A stretch of DNA of 64,000 nt from CAVSEK01 sp963726975 (GCA_963726975.1 CAVSEK010000010.1:124001-188000); one strand, 5' to 3'. Counted from the first letter of the stretch, positions 18,315 through 30,507 are shown. Notes: a model not told the origin generated them from the sequence alone. Numbers and translations: made by a program.

Positions 18315-18440
18315 TCAGCGCAGGTCGGGCGCGGTCCCGGCCTCGGTCCACAGCTCGCGCTCGGCGCGGGCCGCTGCGCTCCGCCGCCGCAGGGCGAGGA
18401 CCGCGGCGGCGACGACCACGAGCAGGACGGGGCGTCGCAC
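18315..18440 (-). CDS. DLW-39 family small protein (41 aa)
   Basis: Between the two tRNA genes, a GTG (18438-18440) after a GGAGG Shine-Dalgarno opens a 41-aa protein: VRRPVLLVVVAAAVLALRR, then a charged segment and ERELWTEAGTAPDLR. It has the layout of the DLW-39 family, a very short one-helix protein ending in a (D/E)LWxEA motif that sits beside the gyrA-proximal tRNA genes in actinobacteria. Function unknown. Confidence 0.8.
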   Translation of the reverse strand: MRRPVLLVVVAAAVLALRRRSAAARAERELWTEAGTAPDLR

Positions 18441-18477
18441 GGGACCTCCGGGGCAGCAGACGGGGTCGTACGGGGAG

Positions 18478-18551
18478 TGGGCCTGGGAGGACTTGAACCT
18501 CCGGCCTCATCCTTATCAGGGATGCGCTCTAACCAGCTGAGCTACAGGCCC
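18478..18551 (-). tRNA. tRNA-Ile (anticodon GAT)
   Basis: The reverse complement gives GGGCCTGTAGCTCAGCTGG, an anticodon arm CATCCCTGATAAGGATG with anticodon GAT, a T loop GTTCAAGTC and acceptor CAGGCCC with A as discriminator. It is 74 bases long; CCA is not encoded. Confidence 0.96.
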
Positions 18552-18599
18552 GCACGTGCCGCGGAGCGGCGGCGCCGACACTACCAGCGCCGACCGGGG

Positions 18600-19378
18600 T
18601 CACTCCCGCTCGGTGAGGGTCACCTCGACGCCGCCGGTCAGCGACGCGCACAGGTTGTAGAGGAACGCGTACAGCGTCGCCAGGACGGTGAGCAGCACGA
18701 CGTCGACGACGGCGAGGACGAGCCCGACGCCGACCACCTGACCCAGCCCGACGAGCGCGTCGCCCTGGGAGATGAAGCCGAGGTCGGCGGCGAAGGTGTT
18801 GACCGAGCCGAGGACGCCGAGGCCGTCCAGCAGCGAGTAGAGGACGACCAGCGCCACGACCAGCACGACCCCCAGGCAGATGGACACCACCAGGGAGAGG
18901 ACGAAGACCGACCACGGGTCGACCCGGCTGACGGCCAGGCGGGCGCGCCGGCGGGCGCCGGGGCGCGCGACGCCCCGCGGCTCGCGGGGCGGCATCCCGA
19001 GGCCGGCGCGGCTCAGCCCGGGGCCACGCGCTGCTGCCGGAGCCGCAGGAGCTGCCGGCGGGGGTGCAGGAGCCGCACCCGGAGGCGGCTGCTGCCCCTC
19101 GTGGCCAGGGACGACGGTCGTACGCCCGTCCCCGGCGCGAGGGTCGAGGAGCCGGACGGTGTCCTCGTCCCCGGGGGCGAGCGCCGCGTCGAGCGCGCGG
19201 TCGAGCTCGGGGTCCCCCGGCCCGCCTGGACCGGGTCGGCCCGGAGCGGGGGCCGCCTGCTCGGGCTCCGGGCCCGGGCCGGTCGGCAGGGCCGAGGTCG
19301 GCGCCTCGGCCGCGACCGGCTCGTCGGGGTGCAGGTCGCGGGTGGTGTCGCCGGGCGAGCCGGTGCCGCGCTCGTCGG

Positions 19379-19382
<4 letters not shown>
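18600..19382 (-). CDS. DUF3566 domain membrane protein
   Basis: A 260-aa protein that regularly follows gyrA in actinobacteria. Residues 1-145 are low-complexity Pro/Ala/Gly-rich and cytoplasmic. The DUF3566 domain follows with SRVDPWSVFVLSLVVSICLG, two transmembrane helices and the C-terminal LATLYAFLYNLCASLTGGVEV pattern. The ATG overlaps the gyrA stop (ATGA), so it is co-translated with gyrase. Function unknown; the context suggests only co-expression, not a gyrase role. Confidence 0.9.
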
Positions 19383-22156
<2,774 letters not shown>

Positions 22157-22223
22157 GGAGGTCCTCTCAGGCAGGTGCGGGTCGGACAGGTGCAGGTCGG
22201 GCGGGCGTCAGGTGCGGGCGCGG

Positions 22224-22239
22224 TGTTCCACGTGGAACA
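22224..22239. promoter_or_regulatory. parS-like centromere site, gyrB-gyrA spacer
   Basis: TGTTCCACGTGGAACA is a perfect 16-base palindrome. It differs from the parS consensus TGTTTCACGTGAAACA only by the symmetrical C/G pair. It lies five bases downstream of the gyrB stop codon. ParB is encoded 12.8 kb away, as expected for an origin-proximal parS. Confidence 0.9.
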
Positions 22240-22244
22240 GCGGC

Positions 22245-24185
22245 TCAGATGTCGAGGAAGCGGACGTCCTTGGCGTTGCGCTGGATGAAGCCGCGGCGCG
22301 CCTCGACGTCTTCGCCCATCAGCACGCTGAAGAGCTCGTCGGCGGTCGCGGCGTCGTCGAGGGTCACCTGCAGCAGGACCCGCTGTGCCGGGTCCATGGT
22401 GGTGCTCCACAGCTCCTCGGCGTTCATCTCGCCCAGGCCCTTGAACCGCTGGACGGCCTCGCCCGACTTGGGCAGCCGCTTGCCGGCGGCCTGGCCGGCC
22501 TCGATGAGGCCGTCGCGCTCCCGGTCGGAGTAGGCGTACATGATGTCGCCGCCGTTCCACTTGATCTTGTACAGCGGAGGCTGCGCCAGGTAGACGTGGC
22601 CCAGCTCGACGAGCGGCCGCATGAAGCGGAACAGCAGCGTCAGCAGCAGCGTCCGGATGTGCTGGCCGTCGACGTCGGCGTCGGCCATCAGCACCACCTT
22701 GTGGTAGCGCAGCTTGGCGACGTCGAACTCCTCGTGGATGCCGGTGCCCAGGGCCGTGATCATGGCCTGCACCTCGTTGTTCTTGAGGACCCGGTCGATC
22801 CGCGCCTTCTCGACGTTGAGGATCTTGCCGCGGATCGGCAGGATCGCCTGGAACCCCGAGTCGCGACCGCCCTTCGCGGAGCCGCCGGCGGAGTCGCCCT
22901 CGACGACGTAGAGCTCGGACTCGCGCGGGTCGGTCGACATGCAGTCGGCGAGCTTGCCGGGCAGCGAGGACGACTCCAGCAGCCCCTTGCGGCGGGTGAG
23001 GTCACGGGCCTGGCGAGCCGCCAGGCGCGCCCGGGCGGCCTGGGTCGCCTTCTGCACGATGAGCCGGCCCTCGGCCGGGTTGCGGTCGAACCAGTCCTTG
23101 AGCCACTCCCGGGTGGCCTTCTGCACGAAGCCCTTGGCCTCGGAGTTGCCGAGCTTGGTCTTGGTCTGCCCCTCGAACTGCGGATCAGCGATCTTCAGCG
23201 AGATGATGGCCGTGAGCCCCTCGCGGATGTCGCTGCCCTCGAGGTTGCTCTCCTTCTCCTTGAGGTGGCCCTTGCTGCGCGCCCAGTCGTTGAACGTGGT
23301 CGTCAGCGCCGTGCGGAAGCCCTCCTCGTGCGTGCCGCCCTCGTGCGTGTTGATGGTGTTGGCGAACGTGTAGACGGACTCGCTGTAGGAGTCGCTCCAC
23401 TGCATGGCGATCTCGACCGTCATGCGCATGCCCGAGGTCGACTCCTCGCTGAAGCCGATGACCCCGGCGTGCACGGCCGTACGGCTGGCGTTGAGGTGCC
23501 GGACGTAGTCCTCCAGGCCCCCGGGGTAGTGGTAGACGGACTCGACCGGCTCGACGTCGCGCTCGTCGCGCAGCGTGATGGACAGTCCCTTGTTGAGGAA
23601 CGCCATCTCCTGCAGCCGGCGCTGGAGGGTCTCGCGGGAGTAGGTCGTCGTCTCCTGGAAGATGTCCGGGTCGGCCCAGAAGCTCACCGTCGTGCCGGTC
23701 TCGGTCGTCGGGGCGCCCTGGTGCAGCGGACCGGGCACGGACCGGTCGTAGGTCTGGTTCCACGTGAAACCATCGGTGCGGACCTCGACGTCGAGGCGGG
23801 TCGACAGCGCGTTGACGACCGCCGCGCCGACGCCGTGCAGGCCCCCGGACACGGCGTAGGACTCGCCGTCGAACTTGCCGCCCGCGTGCAGCGTGGTCAG
23901 CACGACCTCGACCGCGGGCCGCTGCTCCTTGGGGTGCAGGCCGACCGGGATGCCGCGCCCGTTGTCCTGCACCCGCACGCCGCCGTCGGCGAGCAGGGTG
24001 ACCACGATGGTGTCGCAGTGCCCGGCGAGGGCCTCGTCGACGGCGTTGTCGACGATCTCGGACACCAGGTGGTGCAGGCCGCGCTCCCCGGTCGACCCGA
24101 TGTACATGCCCGGGCGCTTGCGCACCGCCTCCAGGCCCTCGAGGACGGTGATGGAGGAGGCGCCGTAGACCGGCTGCTCAGGCAT
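22245..24185 (-). CDS. gyrB: DNA gyrase subunit B
   Basis: A 646-aa ATPase subunit. The GHKL ATP-binding motifs are EIVDNAVDEAL, VQDNGRGIPVG and GGLHGVGAAVVNAL. The TOPRIM motifs are VVEGDSAGGSAKGGRD and MADADVDGQHI, and the C-terminal QRFKGLGEMNAEELW closes the protein. Size and order are standard for the short actinobacterial form. The ATG at 24183-24185 begins MPEQPVYGASSITVLEGLEAV. The coding sequence contains a parS-like site, encoding the FTWN segment, at 23757-23770. Confidence 0.97.
   Translation of the reverse strand: MPEQPVYGASSITVLEGLEAVRKRPGMYIGSTGERGLHHLVSEIVDNAVDEALAGHCDTIVVTLLADGGVRVQDNGRGIPVGLHPKEQRPAVEVVLTTLHAGGKFDGESYAVSGGLHGVGAAVVNALSTRLDVEVRTDGFTWNQTYDRSVPGPLHQGAPTTETGTTVSFWADPDIFQETTTYSRETLQRRLQEMAFLNKGLSITLRDERDVEPVESVYHYPGGLEDYVRHLNASRTAVHAGVIGFSEESTSGMRMTVEIAMQWSDSYSESVYTFANTINTHEGGTHEEGFRTALTTTFNDWARSKGHLKEKESNLEGSDIREGLTAIISLKIADPQFEGQTKTKLGNSEAKGFVQKATREWLKDWFDRNPAEGRLIVQKATQAARARLAARQARDLTRRKGLLESSSLPGKLADCMSTDPRESELYVVEGDSAGGSAKGGRDSGFQAILPIRGKILNVEKARIDRVLKNNEVQAMITALGTGIHEEFDVAKLRYHKVVLMADADVDGQHIRTLLLTLLFRFMRPLVELGHVYLAQPPLYKIKWNGGDIMYAYSDRERDGLIEAGQAAGKRLPKSGEAVQRFKGLGEMNAEELWSTTMDPAQRVLLQVTLDDAATADELFSVLMGEDVEARRGFIQRNAKDVRFLDI
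23757..23770. promoter_or_regulatory. parS-like site inside gyrB
   Basis: GTTCCACGTGAAAC matches the 14-base parS core (GTTNCACGTGAAAC) exactly. It is embedded in gyrB codons for Phe-Thr-Trp-Asn. Confidence 0.8.
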
Positions 24186-24287
24186 GCGCAAGGGCTCCGC
24201 TTCTCCCGCCGAGCGGGGCGTCGGACGGGGGTGGCGGTCGCCGCCCGCGGGCCGGGAGGCGCCAGGGCACCTCGAGGTCCTCGACCG

Positions 24288-24293
24288 AGTGTA
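24288..24293 (-). promoter_or_regulatory. Probable -10 element for gyrB
   Basis: Read on the minus strand, TACACT fits TANNNT. It would give a leader of about 95 bases before the gyrB ATG. No convincing -35 is visible. Confidence 0.4.
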
Positions 24294-24406
24294 GTCGCAG
24301 GCAACGACGAGACCGGGCCGTCGACGTGCGACACGGGCCCAGGACGGGCCTGTGGGCCCCCGGGGCCCTCGGCACGTGGTCCCCCACGTCCGTCGACCGC
24401 TCCCGG

Positions 24407-24943
24407 TCAGCCGTACGTGTCGCGCGGCCCCCGGCCCTGCACGCGGCGCGGACCCCGGCGCCAGTCCGGCTGCGCCGGGCCGCGCACGACGATCGTCGTC
24501 ACGACGCCCTCCCCGACGGCGTCGGCCAGCCGGCGGTGGAGCGTGCCCGTCAGCAGCCGCAGCTGGGTGGCCCACGCCGAGGACTCGGCGACGAGGACGA
24601 GCTCGCCGTCCACCAGCGAGGTCGGCCGGCAGTGGTCGGCCACCTCCGGGCCGACCAGCCGGTCCCACTCGCCGAGGACCCGCGCCGAGGTCGTCGTCGG
24701 CTGCCACCCCCGCTCGCTCACCAGCCGCTCGATGGCGGCGCCGAAGGTCACCGGGTCGCGGTCGTCGGCGCCCCGGCGCGGGGCCGCCCGGCGCCGGACG
24801 GCCCGCGGCGCCATCCCCCGCTCGGCCGCCCGCGCCTTCGCCGCGGCCAGGGCGGCCCGGGCGAGGTCGGGACCGCGCAGCTCCGCGGACGGGTCCTCCC
24901 GACCGCCGGCCGGCCGGTCGTCGGGCCGCTCGTCACCGGGCAC
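24407..24943 (-). CDS. DUF721 protein (DciA-like)
   Basis: A 178-aa protein that always follows recF in actinobacteria. The N-terminal third is basic and disordered. The DUF721 core has FGAAIERLVSERGWQ, VLGEWDRLVGPEVADHC, GELVLVAESSAWATQLRLL and RRLADAVGEGVV. DUF721 members include DciA, which loads the replicative helicase in bacteria lacking DnaC, so a role in replication is plausible but not proven here. The GTG start overlaps the recF end by 11 bases. Confidence 0.88.
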   Translation of the reverse strand: MPGDERPDDRPAGGREDPSAELRGPDLARAALAAAKARAAERGMAPRAVRRRAAPRRGADDRDPVTFGAAIERLVSERGWQPTTTSARVLGEWDRLVGPEVADHCRPTSLVDGELVLVAESSAWATQLRLLTGTLHRRLADAVGEGVVTTIVVRGPAQPDWRRGPRRVQGRGPRDTYG

Positions 24944-26084
24944 GCGTCACGCTCCCGTCCGCCACGTCGTACCGACCGCCGACCAGGGCCGCCGGCACGT
25001 CCTCGGGCACCGCGGCGGTGACCAGGACCTGCTCCGCCTGGCTGACGAGCGCGGCCAGCCGCTCCCGCCGCCCGGTGTCGAGCTCGGCGAAGACGTCGTC
25101 GAGCACGAGCACCGGCTCACCGTCGCCGGTGGACGCGTCGCCGCGCAGCAGCGCCCAGCTGGCCAGGCGCAGGCCGAGCGCGACCGACCACGACTCCCCG
25201 TGCGAGGCGTAGCCCTTGACCGGGAGCACGTCGCTGCCGTGCTGCAGCGTGAGCAGCAGCTCGTCGCGGTGCGGCCCGACCAGGCTCACGCCGCGCTCGA
25301 CCTCGGCGGAGCGCAGCCGCCCCAGCTCGGCGAGCAGCGCGTCGGCCAGCTCCTCGCGGTCGGCGCCCTCGGGCAGCGCCTCGCCCAGCGAGGAGCGGTA
25401 GGCCAGGGCCGGCACTCCCCGGCCGTCGGCGACCCGGGCGTACGCCTCGGCGACGTGGGGCCCGAGCTCGTCGACGAGGGTGAGGCGGGCGGCGAGCAGC
25501 TCGGCGCCGGTGCGGGACAGGTGCGCGTCCCAGACGTCCAGGGTGCGCAGGTCGCCGCCCCCGCTGCGGCGGGCGTGGGAGGCGGTCTTGAGCAGGGCGT
25601 TGCGCTGCTTGAGCACGCGCTCGTAGTCGGCCCGCACGCCGGCCAGCCGCGGGGAGCGCAGCACGAGCAGGTCGTCGAGGAACCGCCGGCGCTCGGCCGG
25701 GTCGCCCCGCACCAGCGCCAGGTCCTCGGGGGCGAACAGCACCGTCCGCAGCAGCCCGACCACCTCGCGGGCGCGCGGCACCGGTGCCCGGTTCACCCGC
25801 GCCCGGTTGGCCCGGCCCGGGTTGAGCTCGAGCTCGACGAGCGTGCTGCGCCCGTCGCGCTCGACCCGGGCCCGCACGACCGCGCGCTCGGCGCCGGCCC
25901 GGACCAGCGGCGCGTCGGCGCTCACCCGGTGCGAGCCGAGCGTGGCGACGTAGCCGAGCGCCTCGACGAGGTTGGTCTTGCCCTGCCCGTTGGCGCCGAC
26001 CAGCGCGGTCGGCCCGGGGCCGAGCTCGAGGTCGACCGCCCGCCAGGACCGGAAGTCCGACAGCGACAGGACCGAGACGCGCAC
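24933..26084 (-). CDS. recF: DNA replication/repair protein RecF
   Basis: A 383-aa SMC-like ATPase that loads RecA at single-strand gaps through RecOR. Walker A is LVGANGQGKTNLVEAL, the signature region is SHGESWSVALGLRLASW, and Walker B is PVLVLDDVFAELD. The GTG at 26082-26084 starts VRVSVLSLSDFRSW, the usual RecF N-terminus. It lies five bases after the gnd stop in the dnaN-gnd-recF-DUF721 run. Confidence 0.95.
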   Translation of the reverse strand: MRVSVLSLSDFRSWRAVDLELGPGPTALVGANGQGKTNLVEALGYVATLGSHRVSADAPLVRAGAERAVVRARVERDGRSTLVELELNPGRANRARVNRAPVPRAREVVGLLRTVLFAPEDLALVRGDPAERRRFLDDLLVLRSPRLAGVRADYERVLKQRNALLKTASHARRSGGGDLRTLDVWDAHLSRTGAELLAARLTLVDELGPHVAEAYARVADGRGVPALAYRSSLGEALPEGADREELADALLAELGRLRSAEVERGVSLVGPHRDELLLTLQHGSDVLPVKGYASHGESWSVALGLRLASWALLRGDASTGDGEPVLVLDDVFAELDTGRRERLAALVSQAEQVLVTAAVPEDVPAALVGGRYDVADGSVTRAR

Positions 26085-26089
26085 CGGCC

Positions 26090-27103
26090 TCAGGCGGGCG
26101 GCGTGCCGGGGGTGCCCCGCTGCGCGCTCGCGCTCGGCTGCCCGGGCTCGTCGGTGCCGTCGGCCCCGTCGGCCGGGGCCACGGCGTCGGCACCCGGGGC
26201 GTCCGCGCCGGTCTCGGTCGAGCCGGCCGCGGAGGTGACCGCGTGCCCGCCGAACTGGTTGCGCAGCGCGGCGACGACCTTCATGGCGGGGGAGTCGTCC
26301 TGCCGCGAGGCGAACCGGGCGAACAGCGCCGCGGAGATCACCGGCATCGGCACGGCGTGGTCGACGGCGGCCTGCACGGTCCACCGGCCCTCGCCGGAGT
26401 CCTGCGCGAAGCCGCGCAGCTCGTCCAGGTGCGCGTCCTCGGTGAGCGCGTTGACCATGAGGTCCAGCAGCCAGGACCGGATGACGGTGCCCTTCTGCCA
26501 ACTGGCGATGACCGCGGGCACGTCGGTGACCACGTCGGTGGCCTCGAGCAGCTCCCAGCCCTCCGCGTAGGCCTGCATGAGGCCGTACTCGATGCCGTTG
26601 TGCACCATCTTGGCGAAGTGGCCGGCGCCGACCTCGCCCGCGTGCACGAAGCCGGAGTCGCCGTCGGGCTTGAGCACGTCGAAGAACGGCTGGACCTTCT
26701 CGACCTCGTCGGCGCCGCCGCCGACCATGAGCGCATAGCCCTCGGTGAGCCCCCAGACGCCGCCGGAGACGCCGCAGTCGACGAAGCCGATGCCCTTGCG
26801 CTCGAGGTCGGCGCTGTGCCGCTGGTCGTCGGTGTAGCGCGAGTTGCCGCCGTCGACGACGACGTCGCCGGCCTCGAGCAGCTCGCCGAGCGCGTCGACC
26901 GTCTCGTACGTCGGCTCGCCGGCCGGCACCATCACCCAGACCACTCGCGGCGGCTCGAGCGCCGCCACCAGCGCCTCGAGGCTGTCGACGTCGCGGGCCC
27001 CTGCCGCCCGGTCGTAGCCGACGACCTCGTGCCCGCCGCGGCGCAGGCGCTCGGCCATGTTGCCGCCCATCTTGCCGAGCCCGATCATCCCCAGCTTCGC
27101 CAC
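26090..27103 (-). CDS. gnd: 6-phosphogluconate dehydrogenase, decarboxylating (short form)
   Basis: A 337-aa oxidative pentose-phosphate enzyme that converts 6-phosphogluconate to ribulose 5-phosphate. The N-terminal Rossmann motif is GMIGLGKMGGNMAERL. Substrate-binding motifs are GGNSRYTDDQRH, DCGVSGGVWGL and the catalytic KMVHNGIEYGLMQAYAEG. The last 45 residues are a low-complexity acidic tail. This short gnd between dnaN and recF is usual in actinobacteria. The GTG at 27101-27103 follows AGGAGG. Confidence 0.94.
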   Translation of the reverse strand: MAKLGMIGLGKMGGNMAERLRRGGHEVVGYDRAAGARDVDSLEALVAALEPPRVVWVMVPAGEPTYETVDALGELLEAGDVVVDGGNSRYTDDQRHSADLERKGIGFVDCGVSGGVWGLTEGYALMVGGGADEVEKVQPFFDVLKPDGDSGFVHAGEVGAGHFAKMVHNGIEYGLMQAYAEGWELLEATDVVTDVPAVIASWQKGTVIRSWLLDLMVNALTEDAHLDELRGFAQDSGEGRWTVQAAVDHAVPMPVISAALFARFASRQDDSPAMKVVAALRNQFGGHAVTSAAGSTETGADAPGADAVAPADGADGTDEPGQPSASAQRGTPGTPPA

Positions 27104-27224
27104 GCCGACCTCCTGCTCCGGGTCCTGCCGTCCTGCGGGCGGTCGGACCGCCGCCCCGTGCCTGCCCCCTGCCCGCGACCCGGGGGCCACAGTCCTGCCG
27201 CGGGCGTACGGCGGTGGGCCGCGC

Positions 27225-28361
27225 TCAGCCGGAGAGCCGCACCGGCATGAGCAGGTAGCGGTAGTCGGCGACGTCGCCCGGGGCGGCGTCGGGCTGGCGC
27301 TTGCCGGTGAGCACCGCGGGTCGGGTCGGTCCGGTGAACGACAGGGTCGTCGCGTCGGAGTCCACCGCACCGAGGCCGTCGAGCAGGAAGCCGGGGTTGA
27401 AGGCGATCTGCATCGGCTCGCCCTCCCAGGTGCACGGCAGGTGCTCGGAGGCCTGGGCCTGGTCGCTGCCGCCGGCCTCGAGCACCAGCCCGTCGGCGGA
27501 GAAGCCGAGCCGGACCGGCGTGTTGCGCTCGGCCACGAGGGCGACGCGCTTGACGGCCTCGACGAACGGCGCGGTCGGGACCTCCGCGACCGCCGAGCTC
27601 TCGCTGGGCAGCAGGGAGCGGTACTTGGGGAACTCGCCCTCGAGCAGGCGCGAGGTGGTGCGGCGGCCGGCGCCCTCGAAGCCGACCATGCCCTCGCCGG
27701 CGGCGCCGGTGGCCAGCGCGACGGTGACCTCCGGACCGCTGGTGAGCGCCTTGGCGGTGTCGGCGAGCGTGCGGGCCGGCACCAGTGCCGTGGTCGACAG
27801 GCCGGGGGTGACCGGGGTCCAGCTCAGCGTGCGCACGGCCAGGCGGTAGCGGTCGGTCGCCGCGAGGGTCACCGAGTCGCCCTCGATCTCGACGCGCACC
27901 CCGGTGAGCACGGGCAGCGTGTCGTCGCGGCCGGCGGCCAGCGCCACCTGTGCGACAGCGGCCGCGAACACGTCGCTCTCCAGCGTCCCCGCGGTCGTCG
28001 GCATCTCCGGCAGCGACGGGTAGTCCTCGACCGGCAGCGTCGGCAGCGTGAAGCGGGCCGCGCCGCAGGTCAGCACCGCGCGACCGCCCTCGAGGCGCAG
28101 GTCGACCGGCTGCGGAGGCAGCGACCGCACGATGTCGGCGAGCAGCCGACCCGGCACGAGCAGGCGGCCGGGGCCGTCGGACTGCACCGGCACCGTGACC
28201 CGCGAGCTCACCTCGTAGTCGAAGCCGGAGACCGACAGGCCGCCGTCGCCGACCTCGAGCAGCAGGCCGAGCAGCACCTGCATCGGGGGCCGCGTCGGCA
28301 GCGAGCGGGCCGTCCAGACGACCGCGTCGGAGAGCGCGTCCCGCTCGACCCTCAACTCCAC
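27225..28361 (-). CDS. dnaN: DNA polymerase III sliding clamp (beta subunit)
   Basis: A 378-aa processivity clamp with three repeated clamp domains. It opens with MELRVERDALSDAVVWTARSL, the usual actinobacterial N-terminus. The middle domain shows GVRVEIEGDSVTLAATDRYRLAVR and the C-terminus ends YRYLLMPVRLSG, part of the peptide-binding pocket. The GTG start lies just left of oriC. The 121-base spacer before gnd shows no gene. Confidence 0.96.
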   Translation of the reverse strand: MELRVERDALSDAVVWTARSLPTRPPMQVLLGLLLEVGDGGLSVSGFDYEVSSRVTVPVQSDGPGRLLVPGRLLADIVRSLPPQPVDLRLEGGRAVLTCGAARFTLPTLPVEDYPSLPEMPTTAGTLESDVFAAAVAQVALAAGRDDTLPVLTGVRVEIEGDSVTLAATDRYRLAVRTLSWTPVTPGLSTTALVPARTLADTAKALTSGPEVTVALATGAAGEGMVGFEGAGRRTTSRLLEGEFPKYRSLLPSESSAVAEVPTAPFVEAVKRVALVAERNTPVRLGFSADGLVLEAGGSDQAQASEHLPCTWEGEPMQIAFNPGFLLDGLGAVDSDATTLSFTGPTRPAVLTGKRQPDAAPGDVADYRYLLMPVRLSG

Positions 28362-28797
28362 GGCTGTCCCGTCCGACGTCCTGTGTGGTGCCCGTGCATG
28401 GCGGAGCCCTCTCGCTGCTCGTGCGTGGGGTGCGGGGCGGTGCCCGCGGCCCGCACCCTAGCCAGCCGGGGTCGACCGGGTGCAGCGGTCGTCCGGTCCA
28501 CAGGTCGGGCCCGGCAGGTGGCGGTCCGGGATCCCTCTGAGGAGTTCCTGAGGTGCGTCGTCTTAGGGGTGTGCAGACCTGTGGGCCGATCGCGTCGACG
28601 CAGGTCAGCGCCGGTGCAGGGGTGTGGGCGACCGGTGGGGACGCCACCCCGTGACCGGTGGACGGCGGTGGACGACACCGGGGTCGTGCCCAGGTGTCCA
28701 CGTGCGGGGTCCGGCTCGCCCGGGGATGTCCACACAGTTCTCCCCATCCTGTGGGCACGCAGCGTGAGGGCGGTCACAGCGTGTCGCGCACGCTGCG
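28362..28797. other. Origin of replication oriC (dnaA-dnaN spacer)
   Basis: The 436-base noncoding spacer between dnaN and dnaA is where actinobacterial oriC lies. DnaA-box-like nonamers are present but degenerate: ATGTCCACA (28726-28734), GTGTCCACG (28694-28702), CGGTCCACA (28494-28502), and on the other strand TGTGGGCAC (28750-28758) and TGTGGGCGA (28623-28631). Two GGTGGACG repeats lie at 28657-28675. No AT-rich unwinding element stands out, as is common at this GC content. No gene is seen. Confidence 0.8.
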
Positions 28798-30414
28798 TCA
28801 CGCCCGGGCCTGCGTCTTGATGCGGTTGGTGATCTCCGCGACCTGGTTGTAGATGACGCGCCGCTCGGCCATCTGCCCGCGGATCTTGCGGTCGGCGTGG
28901 ATCACCGTGGTGTGGTCGCGGCCGCCGAAGAGCTGCCCGATCTTGGGCAGCGACAGCGACGTGAGCTCGCGGCACAGGTACATCGCGATCTGCCGGCCGG
29001 TGACCAGGGCGCGCGACCGCGACGAGCCGCAGAGGTCCTCCAGCGTGAGCCCGTAGTACTCCGCCGTCGCCGCCATGATCGTCGCCGCGGTGATCTCGGT
29101 GCTGCCCTCGGCCGGGATGAGGTCGCGCAGCACGAGCTCGGCCAGCGGCAGGTCGACCGCCTGCCGGTTGAGGCTGGCGAAGGCGGTGACCCGGATGAGC
29201 GCGCCCTCGAGCTCGCGGATGTTGGTGGCGATGCGGGTGGCGATGAACTCGAGCACCTCGGGAGGCGCCGCCAGGCGGTCCTGGATGGCCTTCTTGCGCA
29301 GGATGGCGATGCGGGTCTCGAGGTCGGGCACCTGCACGTCGGTGATGAGGCCCCACTCGAAGCGGGTCCGCAGCCGGTCCTCGAGCGTCGACAGCTGCTT
29401 GGGCGGCCGGTCGGAGCTGATGACGATCTGCTTGCTGGCGTTGTGCAGGGTGTTGAAGGTGTGGAAGAACTCCTCCTGCGTGCGCTCCTTGTTCTCCAGG
29501 AACTGGATGTCGTCGACGAGCAGGATGTCGACGTCGCGGTAGCGACGCTGGAAGGCCTGCGCCTTGTCGTCGCGCAGGCTGTTGATGAAGTCGTTGGTGA
29601 ACTCCTCCGAGCTCACGTAGCGCACCCGCGCCCCGGCGAACAGCTTCACGCCGTAGTGCCCGATCGCGTGCAGCAGGTGGGTCTTGCCGAGCCCGCTGGC
29701 GCCGTAGACGAACAACGGGTTGTACGCGCGCGCCGGCGCCTCGGCCACCGCGACCGCCGCGGCGTGCGAGAAGCGGTTGGAGGCGCCGATGACGAAGGTG
29801 TCGAAGGTGTACTTCGGGTTGAGGCGGGGCGGCTCGACCGGCCCCCGCGAGCGCTCGCCCGGCAGGGTCCGCGGGCCGGCCGGCTCGTCGGGCAGCTCCT
29901 CGCGGGAGTAGCCGGTGGACGCCACCCCGGCCGGGGCCGGGTCGCTGCCGGGGCCGGTCAGGTCGCCGCCGAAGACGCCGGACGCGGCCAGGTCGAGGTG
30001 CGGGCCGGTCGGGGCCTCGCCGGCGGGGTCGTCGTCGAGGACGTCCGGCAGGTCCTCGTCCTCGGCGTCCGGGTGCACGGTGACGATGACGGCGATCTCG
30101 CGGCCGAACGCCGCCGACAGCGCCGAGGCGATGAGCGGGCGCAGGCGCGTCTCGAGGACGTCCTTGGCGAAGGAGTTGGGAGCGGCGAGCAGCGCGGTGT
30201 CGTTGACGAGCCCCAGCGGTCGGGTCAGCCCCACCCACGCCCGGTGCTGCGGGGACACGGCCCGCGAGGACAGGCCGGCCACCGCCTCGTCCCAGACCTC
30301 GTCGAGGTCGCGCTGGTCGGCCGGGAGCGTGGCGCTCGCCGTGACCGGCCCCCGCTCGTCCTGGGCCGGGGGCCCGGTCTGCGTGGCGGGGGCGTCCCCG
30401 GGGCTGTCGGTCAC
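28798..30414 (-). CDS. dnaA: Chromosomal replication initiator protein DnaA
   Basis: A 538-aa AAA+ initiator. Domain I spans residues 1-100 (LDEVWDEAVAGLSS), followed by a long acidic/Gly linker, domain II (100-200). The AAA+ domain shows FVYGASGLGKTHLLHAIG (Walker A) and ILLVDDIQFLENKERTQEEFF (Walker B). The DNA-binding signature GGRDHTTVIHADRKI lies near the C-terminus. The GTG at 30412-30414 is preferred over the upstream open frame because of GAAGGA five to six bases before it. Upstream DnaA boxes suggest autoregulation. Confidence 0.97.
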   Translation of the reverse strand: MTDSPGDAPATQTGPPAQDERGPVTASATLPADQRDLDEVWDEAVAGLSSRAVSPQHRAWVGLTRPLGLVNDTALLAAPNSFAKDVLETRLRPLIASALSAAFGREIAVIVTVHPDAEDEDLPDVLDDDPAGEAPTGPHLDLAASGVFGGDLTGPGSDPAPAGVASTGYSREELPDEPAGPRTLPGERSRGPVEPPRLNPKYTFDTFVIGASNRFSHAAAVAVAEAPARAYNPLFVYGASGLGKTHLLHAIGHYGVKLFAGARVRYVSSEEFTNDFINSLRDDKAQAFQRRYRDVDILLVDDIQFLENKERTQEEFFHTFNTLHNASKQIVISSDRPPKQLSTLEDRLRTRFEWGLITDVQVPDLETRIAILRKKAIQDRLAAPPEVLEFIATRIATNIRELEGALIRVTAFASLNRQAVDLPLAELVLRDLIPAEGSTEITAATIMAATAEYYGLTLEDLCGSSRSRALVTGRQIAMYLCRELTSLSLPKIGQLFGGRDHTTVIHADRKIRGQMAERRVIYNQVAEITNRIKTQARA

Positions 30415-30507
30415 GCACGTCCTTCGGTCCGGGGGCACGCGGAGCGCCGGTCGAGCCCGCGCAGGCAGGCAGGCCCGCGGGTCGGGGCAGGCTGAGCGTC
30501 GTCCCCG

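Noticed and set aside
22157..22244. The palindrome between gyrB and gyrA considered as a transcription terminator
   Set aside because: It matches the parS consensus base for base apart from one symmetrical pair, and similar motifs recur inside gyrB and parA.
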